Source: Herbaspirillum sp. ST 5-3 (GTDB taxonomy: Bacteria > Pseudomonadota > Gammaproteobacteria > Burkholderiales > Burkholderiaceae_D). Taken from it: a DNA stretch of 64,000 nt. The translations under genes and the position numbers were made by a program. The DNA is taken from contig NZ_STGI01000002.1 in assembly GCF_004804275.1 (NCBI RefSeq), positions 372,001-436,000 on the forward strand, read 5' to 3'. The notes under the pieces are model-generated. The model made no database searches, was not told where the DNA came from, and was given only the letters and a program-made list of their open reading frames with translations. This document shows positions 1 to 8,794 of the stretch, one piece after another; within the stretch, counting starts at the first letter, position 1; each line of letters opens with the position of its first letter.

Positions 1-633
1 GTCGGCTATTGGCGCTCGGTCAGCCATGCGCTGAATGCATTCGCCAATGAAAGCTTCATCGACGAACTGGCGGCGGCGGCGGGAAAGGACCCGTATGCCT
101 ATCGCATGGCGCTGATCGAGAAGCAGCCGCGCTTTGTCAATGTGCTGAAGCTGGCCGCCGACAGGGCCGGATGGGGCAAACCGCTGCCAGCCGGGCACTC
201 GCACGGCATCGCGTTGATGGAGGGCTATGGCACTTATATGGCCCAAGTAGCGGAAATCTCGGTGAAGGACAACGCGATCCGGGTGCATCGCGTGGTGGTG
301 GCGGCCGACGTCGGCCGCATGGTCAATCCCGATACCGTGGAGGCGCAGATCCAGTCGAGCATCGTGTTCGGCTTGTCGGCGGCATTGAGCGGCGATATCA
401 CGCTGAAAAACGGCCGCGTGCAGCAGACGAACTTCAATAACTACCCGCTGCTGCGCATGCACGAAACGCCGAAGATCGACGTGATACTGGTCAAGAGCAC
501 GGAAAAGCCGGGCGGCGTCGGCGAGCCTGCGACCGCCCTGATCGCCCCGGCGGTGGCCAATGCCCTGTTTGCGGCGACCGGCTTGCGCATGCGCAAGCTG
601 CCGCTCTCGCCGCAAAACATCGCGCGAGCCTGA
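1..633 (+). CDS. Molybdenum hydroxylase large subunit (IorB/aldehyde dehydrogenase type), 3' part only
   Basis: The frame is open from the first base of the window, so the gene begins upstream; about 210 C-terminal residues are visible. The end of the protein carries the stretch GGVGEPATALIAPAVANALF followed by an RKLPL terminus, which is typical of the xanthine dehydrogenase/aldehyde oxidase molybdopterin-binding subunit. The GGVGEP glutamate is the usual catalytic base in this family. The form without fused FAD or 2Fe-2S domains at this end resembles isoquinoline 1-oxidoreductase beta subunits. Such enzymes hydroxylate N-heterocycles or oxidise aldehydes using Mo-cytosine dinucleotide; the substrate here cannot be told. 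The following xdhC-like gene fits as its maturation factor. Confidence 0.85.
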   Translation, partial: VGYWRSVSHALNAFANESFIDELAAAAGKDPYAYRMALIEKQPRFVNVLKLAADRAGWGKPLPAGHSHGIALMEGYGTYMAQVAEISVKDNAIRVHRVVVAADVGRMVNPDTVEAQIQSSIVFGLSAALSGDITLKNGRVQQTNFNNYPLLRMHETPKIDVILVKSTEKPGGVGEPATALIAPAVANALFAATGLRMRKLPLSPQNIARA

Positions 634-811
634 CGGAGCATTGCAGAAAGGCAGGGCATGTTCCGCGCACCGGTATCCTTGTGATGGTTGCTGGCGCGCG
701 GGACGTGTCCTGCACGATTTCGCGGGCAGCCAAAGCATTGGCTTCGCATCGGCACGCGGAGACGCTGCCGCCAGCGAACCATCCAACCACTCACCTGCAA
801 GCAATCTGAAC

Positions 812-1831
812 ATGGATAGCCTCGACCTTGAAGTCCTGAAGACATGCAGCGAATGGATCAGTCGCGGCCATCGCTGCGAACTGGTGACCGTCATCAAAAC
901 CTGGGGTTCCAGTCCGCGACCGGAGGGCGCGATGCTGGCGATTTGCGACGATGGTCGTGTCGTCGGTTCCGTTTCCGGAGGTTGCGTGGAAGACGATCTG
1001 ATCGATCGCGTACGAAAGGACGGCATCACGCGCAGCTTGCCGGAAATTGTCACCTACGGCATCACGGCCGACCAGGCGCATCGCTTCGGCCTGCCCTGCG
1101 GCGGCACGATCCAGCTGGCGATTGAGCCCTTGTCCCGCGCCAGCGGCATCGACGAATTGCTGATGCGTCTGTCGGAACATCAACTGGTGGCGCGCAGGCT
1201 TGATCTGGCAAGCGGCGAGGTCATGCTCGGTCCGGCAAGCGCAGGCATGAGCCTGCAGGTGTCGGAAAGCGCGCTCACTACCATCCACGGCCCGCGCTGG
1301 CGGCTGCTGATCATCGGCGCGGGGCAGTTGTCACGCTTTCTTGCGCAGATCGCGGCGGGCATGGACTATCACGTCACGGTGTGCGATCCGCGTGAAGAGT
1401 ATCGCGACGGATGGAGCCTGCCGGGCATCGATGTGCGGCATGAAATGCCGGATGACCTCGTGATCGCGATGCGGCTCGACAGTCGCAGCGCCGTCGTCGC
1501 GCTGACGCACGATCCGAAACTGGATGACCTGGCGCTGATGGAGGCGTTGCGCTCGGAAGCCTTTTATGTCGGTGCCATCGGTTCACGCTTGAACAATGCA
1601 AAACGCCGTGAACGGCTCAAACTGTTCGACCTTGCCGAGGCGCAGATCCGGCGGTTGCACGGCCCTGTCGGGCTCTATATCGGCAGCAAGACTCCTGCGG
1701 AAATTGCCATTTCCATTCTGGCGGAAATGACAGCCATCAAGAACGGGATTCGGCTTCCGGCTGAAGCGACGGTTGCCAAGGCTAAAGCGGCAATCCCGGC
1801 TTCCGGCAGTTCCTCCTGCGATGTCGCGTAG
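812..1831 (+). CDS. XdhC/CoxF-family molybdenum cofactor insertion and sulfuration factor
   Basis: This 339-aa protein has the two XdhC halves. The N-terminal XdhC_CoxI part shows GSSPRPEGAML and GSVSGGCVEDD (about residues 32-62). The C-terminal Rossmann-like XdhC_C domain starts at LLIIGAGQLSRF (about residue 164). Proteins of this family bind the molybdenum cofactor, protect it, and help sulfurate and load it into xanthine dehydrogenase-type enzymes. The ATG at 812 begins the conserved part; the frame is open further upstream but that would overlap the preceding gene. It lies 178 bp after the molybdenum hydroxylase subunit on the same strand, which supports a joint role. Confidence 0.85.
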   Translation: MDSLDLEVLKTCSEWISRGHRCELVTVIKTWGSSPRPEGAMLAICDDGRVVGSVSGGCVEDDLIDRVRKDGITRSLPEIVTYGITADQAHRFGLPCGGTIQLAIEPLSRASGIDELLMRLSEHQLVARRLDLASGEVMLGPASAGMSLQVSESALTTIHGPRWRLLIIGAGQLSRFLAQIAAGMDYHVTVCDPREEYRDGWSLPGIDVRHEMPDDLVIAMRLDSRSAVVALTHDPKLDDLALMEALRSEAFYVGAIGSRLNNAKRRERLKLFDLAEAQIRRLHGPVGLYIGSKTPAEIAISILAEMTAIKNGIRLPAEATVAKAKAAIPASGSSSCDVA

Positions 1832-2042
1832 CGCATGTTGCGCGCGATCAAGCACCGATATTCATTCCAGCTGCGCCACAACATAAAGCCGGCACACGAC
1901 CCTTGATCTTATTCAATTGACAATGGCGGGTCGCCGATATAGTGATTTTTGTAAAACCTGGTCCATGTGGAGGGGTAATGCAAGAATCTTCGGCAAGCTT
2001 TGTTGACCCGTTGGATGGCGCGACGCGGCCGGGAGCGCGCGC

Positions 2043-3353
2043 ATGAGACATGTCATCATCGGTAACGGTCCGGCAGGCGTGATTGCAGCCGAAACCATTC
2101 GCAAGAATGCGCCGGTCGACGACATTGTGCTGATTGGCGACGAACCCGGCCCGCCTTATTCGCGCATGGCCATCCCGAACTTCCTGGCCGGGAATGCCAA
2201 TGAGGCCGGCACCTATCTGCGCCGCGACAAGAACTATTTCACGCGACTGCAAATCGTCCAGATGTCCGGGCGCGCGGTCCATGTCAGCAGCCGTACCCGC
2301 ACCGTCAAGATGGAAGACGGTAGCGTGGTCGACTTCGACAAGCTCTTGATTGCGACCGGTGCGAGGCCGCGCATGCCGCTCATTTCCGGCATCGACTCTC
2401 CGGGCGTGCACGCTTGCTGGACCCTCGAAGATGCGCGCGCCATCATGGAGCTGGCCGCGCCGGGGGCGCGCGTGATTCTGATCGGTGCAGGATTCGTCGG
2501 GTGCATCGTGATGGAAGCCTTGGCTGCACGCGGAGTCGATCTGACAGTGATCGAGAAACGCGATCGCATGCTTCCCAACATGATGGGGAAGGGCGCCGGC
2601 GAGATGATCCAGCGCTGGTGCGAAAACAAAGGCATCAAGGTGCATACGGCGACGCGGGTGGCGGGCATCATCGGCGACCGTTCGCCGCTGACGGTGCGCT
2701 TGTCGAACGGCATGCAATTGCACGCCGACCTGGTCGTGCATTCGGCCGGGACGACGCCCAATATCGAATTCCTGAGAGGCAGCGGCATCCGTTATCTGCA
2801 AGGGGTCGTGGTCGATGCCTCGATGCAGACCAATGTGCCGGGGGTGTATGCCGCCGGCGATTGCGCGGAAGCTTTCGACAGCGCAAGCTGCCGCAGCATG
2901 ATTTCCGGTGTTCAGCCCAACGCGGCGGATCAGGCTTATTGCGCTGCCTTGAACATGACCGGCAAGAGCGCCTTCCAGCGCGGATTGCGGCAGATCGACG
3001 TGTTCGACACGATGGGACTGATTTCCTCTTCCTTCGGCCAGTGGCAGGGCGTGCGCGGCGGGCAATGGGTGGAAATCGCGGACGAAGAGCATTTCAAATA
3101 CCTGCGCCTGGAATTCAGCCAGGATGTCCTGATCGGCTGCAATACCGTCGGCGTGACCGAGCATGCGAGCATCCTGCGCGGGCTGATCCAGCATCATGTC
3201 CATCTCGGGGAATGGAAGGACCTGCTGCTGCAGGATCCGACCCGATTGAAGGAAGCCTACCGCGAATGCGTGCAGCAGCAGTATGTGTACCAGGCGTCGC
3301 CGTACCACGCGCCAGGCGCTTCGAATCCGGGCGAGCTGCGCCAATCAGTCTAG
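2043..3353 (+). CDS. FAD-dependent NAD(P)H oxidoreductase (pyridine nucleotide-disulfide oxidoreductase fold)
   Basis: This 436-aa protein starts with an FAD-binding dinucleotide fold (IIGNGPAG, residues 5-12). It has a PPYSRMAIPNFL segment typical of nitrite-reductase or rubredoxin-reductase-like flavoproteins. A second NAD(P)H-binding fold (ILIGAGFVG) lies near residue 147, and the FAD-contacting VYAAGDCAEA near residue 270. There is no CxxC redox pair near the first fold, so it is not a thioredoxin or lipoamide dehydrogenase type. It probably passes electrons from NAD(P)H to a partner protein, which is not visible here. GGGAG precedes the ATG. A long open frame on the opposite strand is a GC-rich shadow. 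The physiological role is unknown. Confidence 0.8.
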   Translation: MRHVIIGNGPAGVIAAETIRKNAPVDDIVLIGDEPGPPYSRMAIPNFLAGNANEAGTYLRRDKNYFTRLQIVQMSGRAVHVSSRTRTVKMEDGSVVDFDKLLIATGARPRMPLISGIDSPGVHACWTLEDARAIMELAAPGARVILIGAGFVGCIVMEALAARGVDLTVIEKRDRMLPNMMGKGAGEMIQRWCENKGIKVHTATRVAGIIGDRSPLTVRLSNGMQLHADLVVHSAGTTPNIEFLRGSGIRYLQGVVVDASMQTNVPGVYAAGDCAEAFDSASCRSMISGVQPNAADQAYCAALNMTGKSAFQRGLRQIDVFDTMGLISSSFGQWQGVRGGQWVEIADEEHFKYLRLEFSQDVLIGCNTVGVTEHASILRGLIQHHVHLGEWKDLLLQDPTRLKEAYRECVQQQYVYQASPYHAPGASNPGELRQSV

Positions 3354-3360
3354 CAGGATG

Positions 3361-3469
3361 TTGAAAAACTGCTGCGCGGGCCGATTTTGGGCGCTGCGGT
3401 GCTCTGCGTACCGCTCTGTACGCGTGCGCTCCTCGCACCCAAACTCGACCCGCTCGCTACGTTTTTCAA
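3361..3469. repeat. 109-bp imperfect palindromic element
   Basis: The element begins TTGAAAAAC and ends with the exact complement GTTTTTCAA. Its two halves also pair through CGGGcCGAtTTTGGGcGC against CGGGtCGAgTTTGGGtGC. The centre is a perfect GCGTAC-cgctct-GTACGC hairpin at 3406-3423. It starts 8 bp after the stop codon of the preceding gene. It could be a REP/MITE-like non-autonomous repeat or a large transcript-end hairpin. No second copy was noticed in this window, so repetitiveness is inferred from shape only. Confidence 0.6.
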
Positions 3470-3688
3470 TCGCCTGCCAGGGAATGTCGTTTCAACAAGA
3501 TTGCCTGAATTTTTGGCCCGTCCGCAGCGCCGCCGCCAATACGCCCTTCGGAATAGTGGCTCCGCGAATGTTTTCGCGTAAAATCGCGGGTCAACGCGCA
3601 TAAAAGACCCTTCCGGCTTCACGCTTCGCTCGCCGGCCGCGACCTGATATGCGTCGCTCCGACCCCATATCAACCCTCCGCGAAAACA

Positions 3689-4255
3689 ATGAGCATCAAA
3701 TCCGACAAGTGGATCCGCCGCATGGCGCAGGAACACGGCATGATCGAACCGTTCGAGCCGGGCCAGGTGCGCCATGTGAATGGCCACAAGATCGTCAGCT
3801 ACGGCACTTCGTCGTACGGCTACGACATTCGCTGCGCCGACGAATTCAAGATTTTCACCAACATCAACAGCACGATCGTCGATCCGAAGAACTTCGACGA
3901 GAAATCCTTCGTCGATTTCAAGGGTGATGTCTGCATCATCCCGCCGAATTCGTTTGCCCTGGCGCGCACCATGGAGTACTTCCGCATTCCGCGCACCGTC
4001 CTGACCATTTGCCTCGGCAAATCGACGTATGCCCGTTGCGGCATCATCGTCAATGTGACGCCGTTCGAACCAGAATGGGAGGGATATGTGACACTGGAAT
4101 TTTCCAATACGACGCCGCTGCCCGCAAAGATCTATGCCGGCGAGGGTTGTGCGCAGGTCTTGTTCTTCGAGAGCGACGAAGTCTGCGAAACCTCCTACAA
4201 GGATCGCGGCGGCAAGTACCAGGGGCAGCGCGGAGTAACGTTGCCGAAGACCTGA
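3689..4255 (+). CDS. dcd: dCTP deaminase
   Basis: This 188-aa protein matches bacterial Dcd over its whole length, from [13 protein letters not shown] to a GVTLPKT tail. The conserved segments [27 protein letters not shown] and [19 protein letters not shown] contain the nucleotide-binding and catalytic residues; the Glu in TLEF is the usual general base. The enzyme converts dCTP to dUTP and ammonia, supplying dUMP for thymidylate synthase, which is encoded in this window at 24861-25655. About 220 bp of leader separates it from the palindromic element. No strong Shine-Dalgarno is seen before the ATG. Confidence 0.96.
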   Translation: MSIKSDKWIRRMAQEHGMIEPFEPGQVRHVNGHKIVSYGTSSYGYDIRCADEFKIFTNINSTIVDPKNFDEKSFVDFKGDVCIIPPNSFALARTMEYFRIPRTVLTICLGKSTYARCGIIVNVTPFEPEWEGYVTLEFSNTTPLPAKIYAGEGCAQVLFFESDEVCETSYKDRGGKYQGQRGVTLPKT

Positions 4256-4283
4256 GCACGACCGGTTCCGTCCGGTTTCGCAC

Positions 4284-5939
4284 ATGACTTCCGAAAGCGC
4301 CATCAACGAGCGCCGGCTGCGCACCCTGAGCGACCTGACGAAACGGATTTCGCTCGGGAACCGGCTGGACGACTGCTTCGGCCTGATCCGCGAGGCGCTG
4401 TCGCGCAATCAGCGCGACATTCCGTTCGCCGTGCTTTTCCTGGCCGACGCCGGCGGCCGTCTTGGCGAGCCGGCATTTTGCTCCGGCTTGCCCGGCGCAC
4501 AAGCAATTTCCATCCCCTTGCATGCCAGCGACGGCGACGATGAGCACCCCGTCGCGCGCGCTGTGCGTACCTCGGAGCCGCAGTTGTTCCGTGCGCGTGC
4601 GATCTGCGGCGAGACCGCGTCCTGCGATGGTTGCGCGGAGAGAGAGCAGGCGCTTGCCCTGCCATTCCTGTTGCCGGGTCAGTCGCAGCCGCGCGGAGTG
4701 CTCGTCGTCGGCATCAATCCCGACCAGCCTTTCGACACCACCTACCGCATGTTTCTCGAACTGGTGGCTGCGCATATCGCGACGGCCGTGGCGCATGCCG
4801 AAGCGGTCGGCGCGGAGCGGCGCAAGGTGGCAAGCCGCACGCAAGCCTTGCAGACGGCCAGCAAGCTGCTTTCCGCTGTTTTCGACAGGGCGCCCGGCGC
4901 CATTGCGATCACTGATCTCGACGGACGCTTCGTGCGCGCCAATCCGGCCTACCAGCGTCTGGTCGGATATGGTGAAAGCGAACTGATCGGCCGCTCGATG
5001 CAGGACCTGGCCGATCCCGACGATTTCACGCGCAAGGAGGTGCTGCTTCAGCAGTTATTGCGCGGCGAGCGCGCATCCTTTGAGCTGGAAATGCGCTATC
5101 TGCGCAGGGATGGCTGGGTCATCTGGGTCAATAATTTCGTGTCGGTCATCGATGACGAACAGCGCCGCCCGCGCTATTTCGTCAAGATCGCGCAGGACAT
5201 CACCGACCGCAAGCGCACAGAGCGTGAACTGCTCGTGTCACGCAATGAATTGCGCGTCCTGTATGACAGGCTGCAATCGGTACGCGAAACGGAGCGGGCC
5301 GCCCTTGCCCGCGAAGTGCATGATCAACTGGGCCAGATCCTTTCCGCGGCAAAAATCGATATCAAGCTGCTTGAGGACGATATCCGCCGCCGCGACACGG
5401 TGCTTTCCCGGCGCAAGGTTTCAACCGAACTTCGCTCCGCCCGCGGCACGCTGGACAAGGCGATCCTGCTGGTTCGCCAGATCGCGACCGAACTGCGCGC
5501 GGTGGAACTCGAGGAGCAGGGCTTGTATGCAGCCGTTGAATGGCATGCTCGCGATTTCGAGCGGCGCACCAGGATCACTTGCCATGTCACGCTTCCAGCA
5601 GACTTGCCGGAGCCGCAAGGCGTAGCGGCGACTGCGCTGTTCCGGATCTTTCTGGAGGCGATGACCAATGTACTGCGGCACGCCAATGCAGGCCAGGTCT
5701 GGATCAGTGTCATGCCCCGGGGGCGCAACATGCTGCTTCGCGTGCGCGATGACGGCTCCGGCATTTCCCGCCAGCGCGTACGCAGCGCCCATTCGATCGG
5801 CATCATCGGCATGCGCGAGCGCGCCGCGCTGGTCGAGGGGCGTCTGCTGTTGGGGCCGCTGCGCAATGGCGGTACGCTGGTCTCGGCCCGGATTCCCATG
5901 GGTGCCGCGCACGATACGCAGGGGGGAAATCGCACATGA
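4284..5939 (+). CDS. GAF-PAS sensor histidine kinase (NarX/UhpB-type HisKA_3)
   Basis: This 551-aa protein has no clear membrane segments and is probably cytosolic. Residues 1-170 look like a GAF domain, about 190-310 a PAS domain followed by a PAC-like YFVKIAQDITDRK. The HisKA_3 dimerisation box ALAREVHDQLGQILSAAK contains the phospho-accepting His near residue 346. The GHKL ATPase domain (N-box near EAMTNVLRHA, G-box DDGSGIS) fills the C-terminus. The GAF region carries three close cysteines, C108-x5-C114-x2-C117, which might bind a metal or sense redox state. The stop overlaps the next start by ATGA, so it is cotranslated with its response regulator. Confidence 0.93.
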   Translation: MTSESAINERRLRTLSDLTKRISLGNRLDDCFGLIREALSRNQRDIPFAVLFLADAGGRLGEPAFCSGLPGAQAISIPLHASDGDDEHPVARAVRTSEPQLFRARAICGETASCDGCAEREQALALPFLLPGQSQPRGVLVVGINPDQPFDTTYRMFLELVAAHIATAVAHAEAVGAERRKVASRTQALQTASKLLSAVFDRAPGAIAITDLDGRFVRANPAYQRLVGYGESELIGRSMQDLADPDDFTRKEVLLQQLLRGERASFELEMRYLRRDGWVIWVNNFVSVIDDEQRRPRYFVKIAQDITDRKRTERELLVSRNELRVLYDRLQSVRETERAALAREVHDQLGQILSAAKIDIKLLEDDIRRRDTVLSRRKVSTELRSARGTLDKAILLVRQIATELRAVELEEQGLYAAVEWHARDFERRTRITCHVTLPADLPEPQGVAATALFRIFLEAMTNVLRHANAGQVWISVMPRGRNMLLRVRDDGSGISRQRVRSAHSIGIIGMRERAALVEGRLLLGPLRNGGTLVSARIPMGAAHDTQGGNRT

Positions 5940-6568
5940 TACGAATCATCATCGCTGACGATCACGAACTCATTCGAGAAGGCATCAAGAAGATCATCCG
6001 CTCCTCCAGGGACATGCGGGTCGTGGGCGAAGCCGGCGATGTCGATGGCATCCTCGCGCTCGCCGCGCAGCATGCTCCGGACATTGCGATCCTGGACATC
6101 GGTCTTCCGGGATATGACGGACTGGAAGGGCTGGCGGAAGTGCGTCGCCGGTTTCCAGACATGCCGGTGCTTATCCTGAGCATGCATCCCGAGGAGCGCT
6201 TTGCGATCAGGGCGTTGAAGGCTGGCGCCGCTGGCTACATCACCAAGGCCATGGCGGCCGAGGAATTGATCAAGGCAATCCGCAAGGTCATGTCCGGCGG
6301 CAGCTATGTCAGCCCGCGCCTGGCGGAACTACTGGCGCTGGAAGTGCGCGAGCCGCACGACGCAGCCCTGCACGAAAGCCTGACCGATCGCGAACTGCAG
6401 GTCGCTTCATTGATTGCCTCAGGCAAGCAGATCAAGCAGATCGCCGCAGAACTGTCGATCAGCATCAGCTCGGTCAATACCTATCGCCTTCGCATCTTCA
6501 AGAAGATGGGATTGTCCTCGAACGCGTCACTGATCCGCTATGCCGTAAAACACGGCCTCGTCGAGTAG
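5936..6568 (+). CDS. NarL/FixJ-family response regulator with LuxR-type HTH
   Basis: This 210-aa protein has an N-terminal receiver domain: acidic pocket ADDHE at the start, phospho-acceptor Asp54 in AILDIGLPGYDG, and Lys in GYITKAM. A C-terminal LuxR helix-turn-helix (LTDRELQVASLIASGKQIKQ and SSVNTYRLRIFKKMG) follows. It overlaps the preceding kinase gene by 4 bp, so the two form a pair. Targets are not known. It sits directly upstream of the chemosensory operon, separated by 389 bp that contain a small dyad (GTGTCG/CGACAC), so that operon is one possible target; this is inference. Confidence 0.94.
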   Translation: MIRIIIADDHELIREGIKKIIRSSRDMRVVGEAGDVDGILALAAQHAPDIAILDIGLPGYDGLEGLAEVRRRFPDMPVLILSMHPEERFAIRALKAGAAGYITKAMAAEELIKAIRKVMSGGSYVSPRLAELLALEVREPHDAALHESLTDRELQVASLIASGKQIKQIAAELSISISSVNTYRLRIFKKMGLSSNASLIRYAVKHGLVE

Positions 6569-6639
6569 TTTTCCTTCCGCTCCCCCTAGGCAAGGGCGGA
6601 CGGTCGCGGCCTCCGTCTCATTCCTGTTTTTTCGTCTTC

Positions 6640-6660
6640 GTGTCGTTAAATTTGCGACAC
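6640..6660. promoter_or_regulatory. Small dyad upstream of the chemosensory operon
   Basis: GTGTCG at 6640-6645 and CGACAC at 6655-6660 form a perfect 6-bp inverted repeat around an AT-rich 9-bp centre. A related TTGCGACA occurs a few bases downstream. The 389-bp gap 6569-6957 otherwise holds no convincing gene. This could be a binding site for a dimeric regulator such as the adjacent NarL-type protein, but there is no proof. Confidence 0.3.
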
Positions 6661-6957
6661 GATGGCGCACACCTTGCGACAACAACAGTCAGCCAACGCC
6701 TGATGTTGTCATGCAGAACTATCCACTATGATCAATTCAGTGCGGCGCGCCGGATACGCATCGTTTTTTAAATACCGGGGGAAATTTTTTTCGCGCGGGT
6801 TCGACCGAATTTGCTGCATAGGGAGCATCGTCCGACTGCAATGCATATGCATGCATATCGACGGGCAAGGTGGCCGGGTATTTCCGGAAGATGGATGTGA
6901 TGATTTTGCGATGGCCCGGTTGTATTCATCGCCCGATTCGATGCATGGGAGCTTGCG

Positions 6958-7419
6958 ATGAAATTGATTGAATTCGAATGTCGAGGCCATCGTTTCGCAA
7001 TGCCCCTTGATTGTGTGCGACGCGTCGTTCCCGGCGTGATGCCGACGCCGCTTCCCGGAGCACCCGATATCGTCCTCGGTGCACTTAACCTGGGAGGCGA
7101 AATCCTCGCGGTCATCAATTTCAACCGCCGCATCGGCGTTCCTTTTTCCGGCATTGATTCGTCGCAATTCCTGCTCGTGTCGGACCTCAGTGACTTTCCG
7201 GTCGGTTTCGTGGTCGACAAGGTGAATGGCGTCATCGAACGCGACCTGAGCGGGGCGACCGTACTGCCCGAACGGTTCGCAGCAGGGGATTTCGTCGAGG
7301 CGGTAGCCCGGCTCGACGACGGATTGTGCGTCATCATTGATCCGGAACAATTCCTGTTTGATGAAGAGAAAAGCCTTCTTGGCGATGCATTGGAGAAGGT
7401 GCGGCATGACGATCATTGA
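6958..7419 (+). CDS. CheW-like scaffold protein (WspB-like)
   Basis: This 153-aa protein is a single CheW domain: it opens MKLIEFECRGHRFAMPL, continues with VLGALNLGGEILAVINF, and has the usual C-terminal VIIDPEQFL strand. CheW proteins couple methyl-accepting receptors to the CheA kinase in the cytoplasmic signalling array. It is the first gene of a six-gene chemosensory set plus output gene, in the order CheW, CheR, CheW, MCP, CheA-REC, CheB. Its last 14 bases overlap the start of the cheR gene. The Wsp name rests on gene set and the CheR-TPR architecture, not on a search. Confidence 0.88.
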   Translation: MKLIEFECRGHRFAMPLDCVRRVVPGVMPTPLPGAPDIVLGALNLGGEILAVINFNRRIGVPFSGIDSSQFLLVSDLSDFPVGFVVDKVNGVIERDLSGATVLPERFAAGDFVEAVARLDDGLCVIIDPEQFLFDEEKSLLGDALEKVRHDDH

Positions 7420-8794
7420 AAGCGCGGCCACGCCGCTGCTTCTCAACCGGCTTGCAGCAAGGATCGAAGCCGAGATCGGCCTGTCCTTCCCAGCGCCGAA
7501 ACGACGCGACCTGATCAACGCCATGCGTGCGATGGCGGCTTCCGCAGGTTTCGTATGCGAGAAGGATTGCATTGACTGGCTTCTTGCCGATCCATGGGAT
7601 GACGCGAAATACGAAATGTGCGCGCGACATCTGACGGTCGGCGAGACTTATTTTTTCAGGGAACCGCGCGCGTTCGATCTGGTCTGCGATTACGCAAGGG
7701 AGAAAATGGCCGAGGACGATGCGCGCCTGCGCATCTGGAGCGCCGGATGCTGCACTGGCGAGGAGCCATACTCCATCGCCATGGCGCTCAAACAGGGCTT
7801 GCCTCAATTGGATCCACGCCGGATTTTCATCCTGGGCACCGATCTCAACGGCATCAACCTGCAAATTGCCCGCGACGGCATTTATCGTCAGTGGTCGTTT
7901 CGCAAGGCCGGCGAGCTGCCGCAGCCGCGCTGGTTCCGGGAGGAAGACGAGAACCGGTTCCGGCTCGACGCTTCGATCAGGAACATGGTGCGCTTCGCGG
8001 CGCTGAACCTGACCGATCCGGGGTATCCGTCAGCGGCGACGCAGACGCAGGAAATGGACATCATCTTTTGCCGCAACGTTCTGATGTATTTCTCGAAATT
8101 GCAGGCCCGACGGGTCATCGAGCGCTTCCGGAAATGCCTGGTCGATGGCGGCTGGCTGATTGTCAGTCCGAGCGAGGCGTCTTCCGACATGTTCAGCGGA
8201 TTTTCCCCCGTCTATTTGCCGGATGCGATCTACTTTCAGAAAACCGGCGCTTCCAGCCAAAGCGCGCCGGAAAAATGGGCATTGCCGACCGTGTCGCCCT
8301 CCGACGCGCAGTTGGATTGCGCTGCGCCCGTGCACGCGGAGCCGGCATCCGCGAGGATCCGACCGCCCGCGCGCAAGGATTCTGCACGGGAAGTCGCAAC
8401 CGACGCCGCTGCACGGGCGCGCACGCTTGCATCCGAGGGCAAGGTCGATGCCGCCATGCATTGCCTCGACCAGTCGATCAACAACAATCCGTTCAGCGTG
8501 GAGCTCTACCAGGCCAAGGCATTGATTGCGATAGAGGCGGGCGCACAGCGCGACGCCTTGCAGAGCCTGAAGCGCGTGATTTACCTCAAGCCCGATTTCA
8601 TCCTCGCGCATTACCTGCTGGGTGTTCTGCAAATGGCACGCAACAGGCCGAGGGATGCGGTCCGGCATTTTGAAACGGCCAGGGAAATGCTCAGCAGTCT
8701 GCGCAGCGGCGACGTGGTGCCGGGATCCGACGGCCTCACTGTCGCCAGCTTGCTGGATTCGGTGTGCGCCTACATCGGGAAGGGGAGCGCATGA
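7406..8794 (+). CDS. CheR methyltransferase with C-terminal TPR region (WspC-like)
   Basis: This 462-aa protein contains a CheR N-terminal helical domain, the VGETYFFREP motif and the SAM-binding loop IWSAGCCTGEEPYSIAM, then DIIFCRNVLMYF. It methylates receptor glutamates using S-adenosylmethionine. After a linker (about residues 290-330) it ends in tetratricopeptide-like helices (about 330-430: ARTLASEGKVDAAMHCLDQS and following). A TPR-tailed CheR is characteristic of WspC in Pseudomonas and of FrzF-type systems. The ATG at 7406 overlaps the preceding CheW gene, and its stop overlaps the next start as ATGA, indicating translational coupling. Confidence 0.92.
   Translation: MTIIESAATPLLLNRLAARIEAEIGLSFPAPKRRDLINAMRAMAASAGFVCEKDCIDWLLADPWDDAKYEMCARHLTVGETYFFREPRAFDLVCDYAREKMAEDDARLRIWSAGCCTGEEPYSIAMALKQGLPQLDPRRIFILGTDLNGINLQIARDGIYRQWSFRKAGELPQPRWFREEDENRFRLDASIRNMVRFAALNLTDPGYPSAATQTQEMDIIFCRNVLMYFSKLQARRVIERFRKCLVDGGWLIVSPSEASSDMFSGFSPVYLPDAIYFQKTGASSQSAPEKWALPTVSPSDAQLDCAAPVHAEPASARIRPPARKDSAREVATDAAARARTLASEGKVDAAMHCLDQSINNNPFSVELYQAKALIAIEAGAQRDALQSLKRVIYLKPDFILAHYLLGVLQMARNRPRDAVRHFETAREMLSSLRSGDVVPGSDGLTVASLLDSVCAYIGKGSA

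Noticed and set aside
560-811. Upstream extension of the xdhC-like gene to 560
   Set aside because: The extension overlaps the molybdenum hydroxylase gene and does not look like XdhC; conserved sequence starts right after the ATG at 812.
1848-3344. 498-codon open frame on the minus strand opposite the FAD oxidoreductase
   Set aside because: It is fully antisense to a clear flavoprotein gene, has His/Arg/Ala-rich shadow composition and no recognisable motif.
6728-6961. 77-codon frame that ends in the first codons of cheW (ATGA overlap)
   Set aside because: The overlap is attractive, but there is no ribosome site, the composition is not protein-like, and it covers likely promoter DNA.
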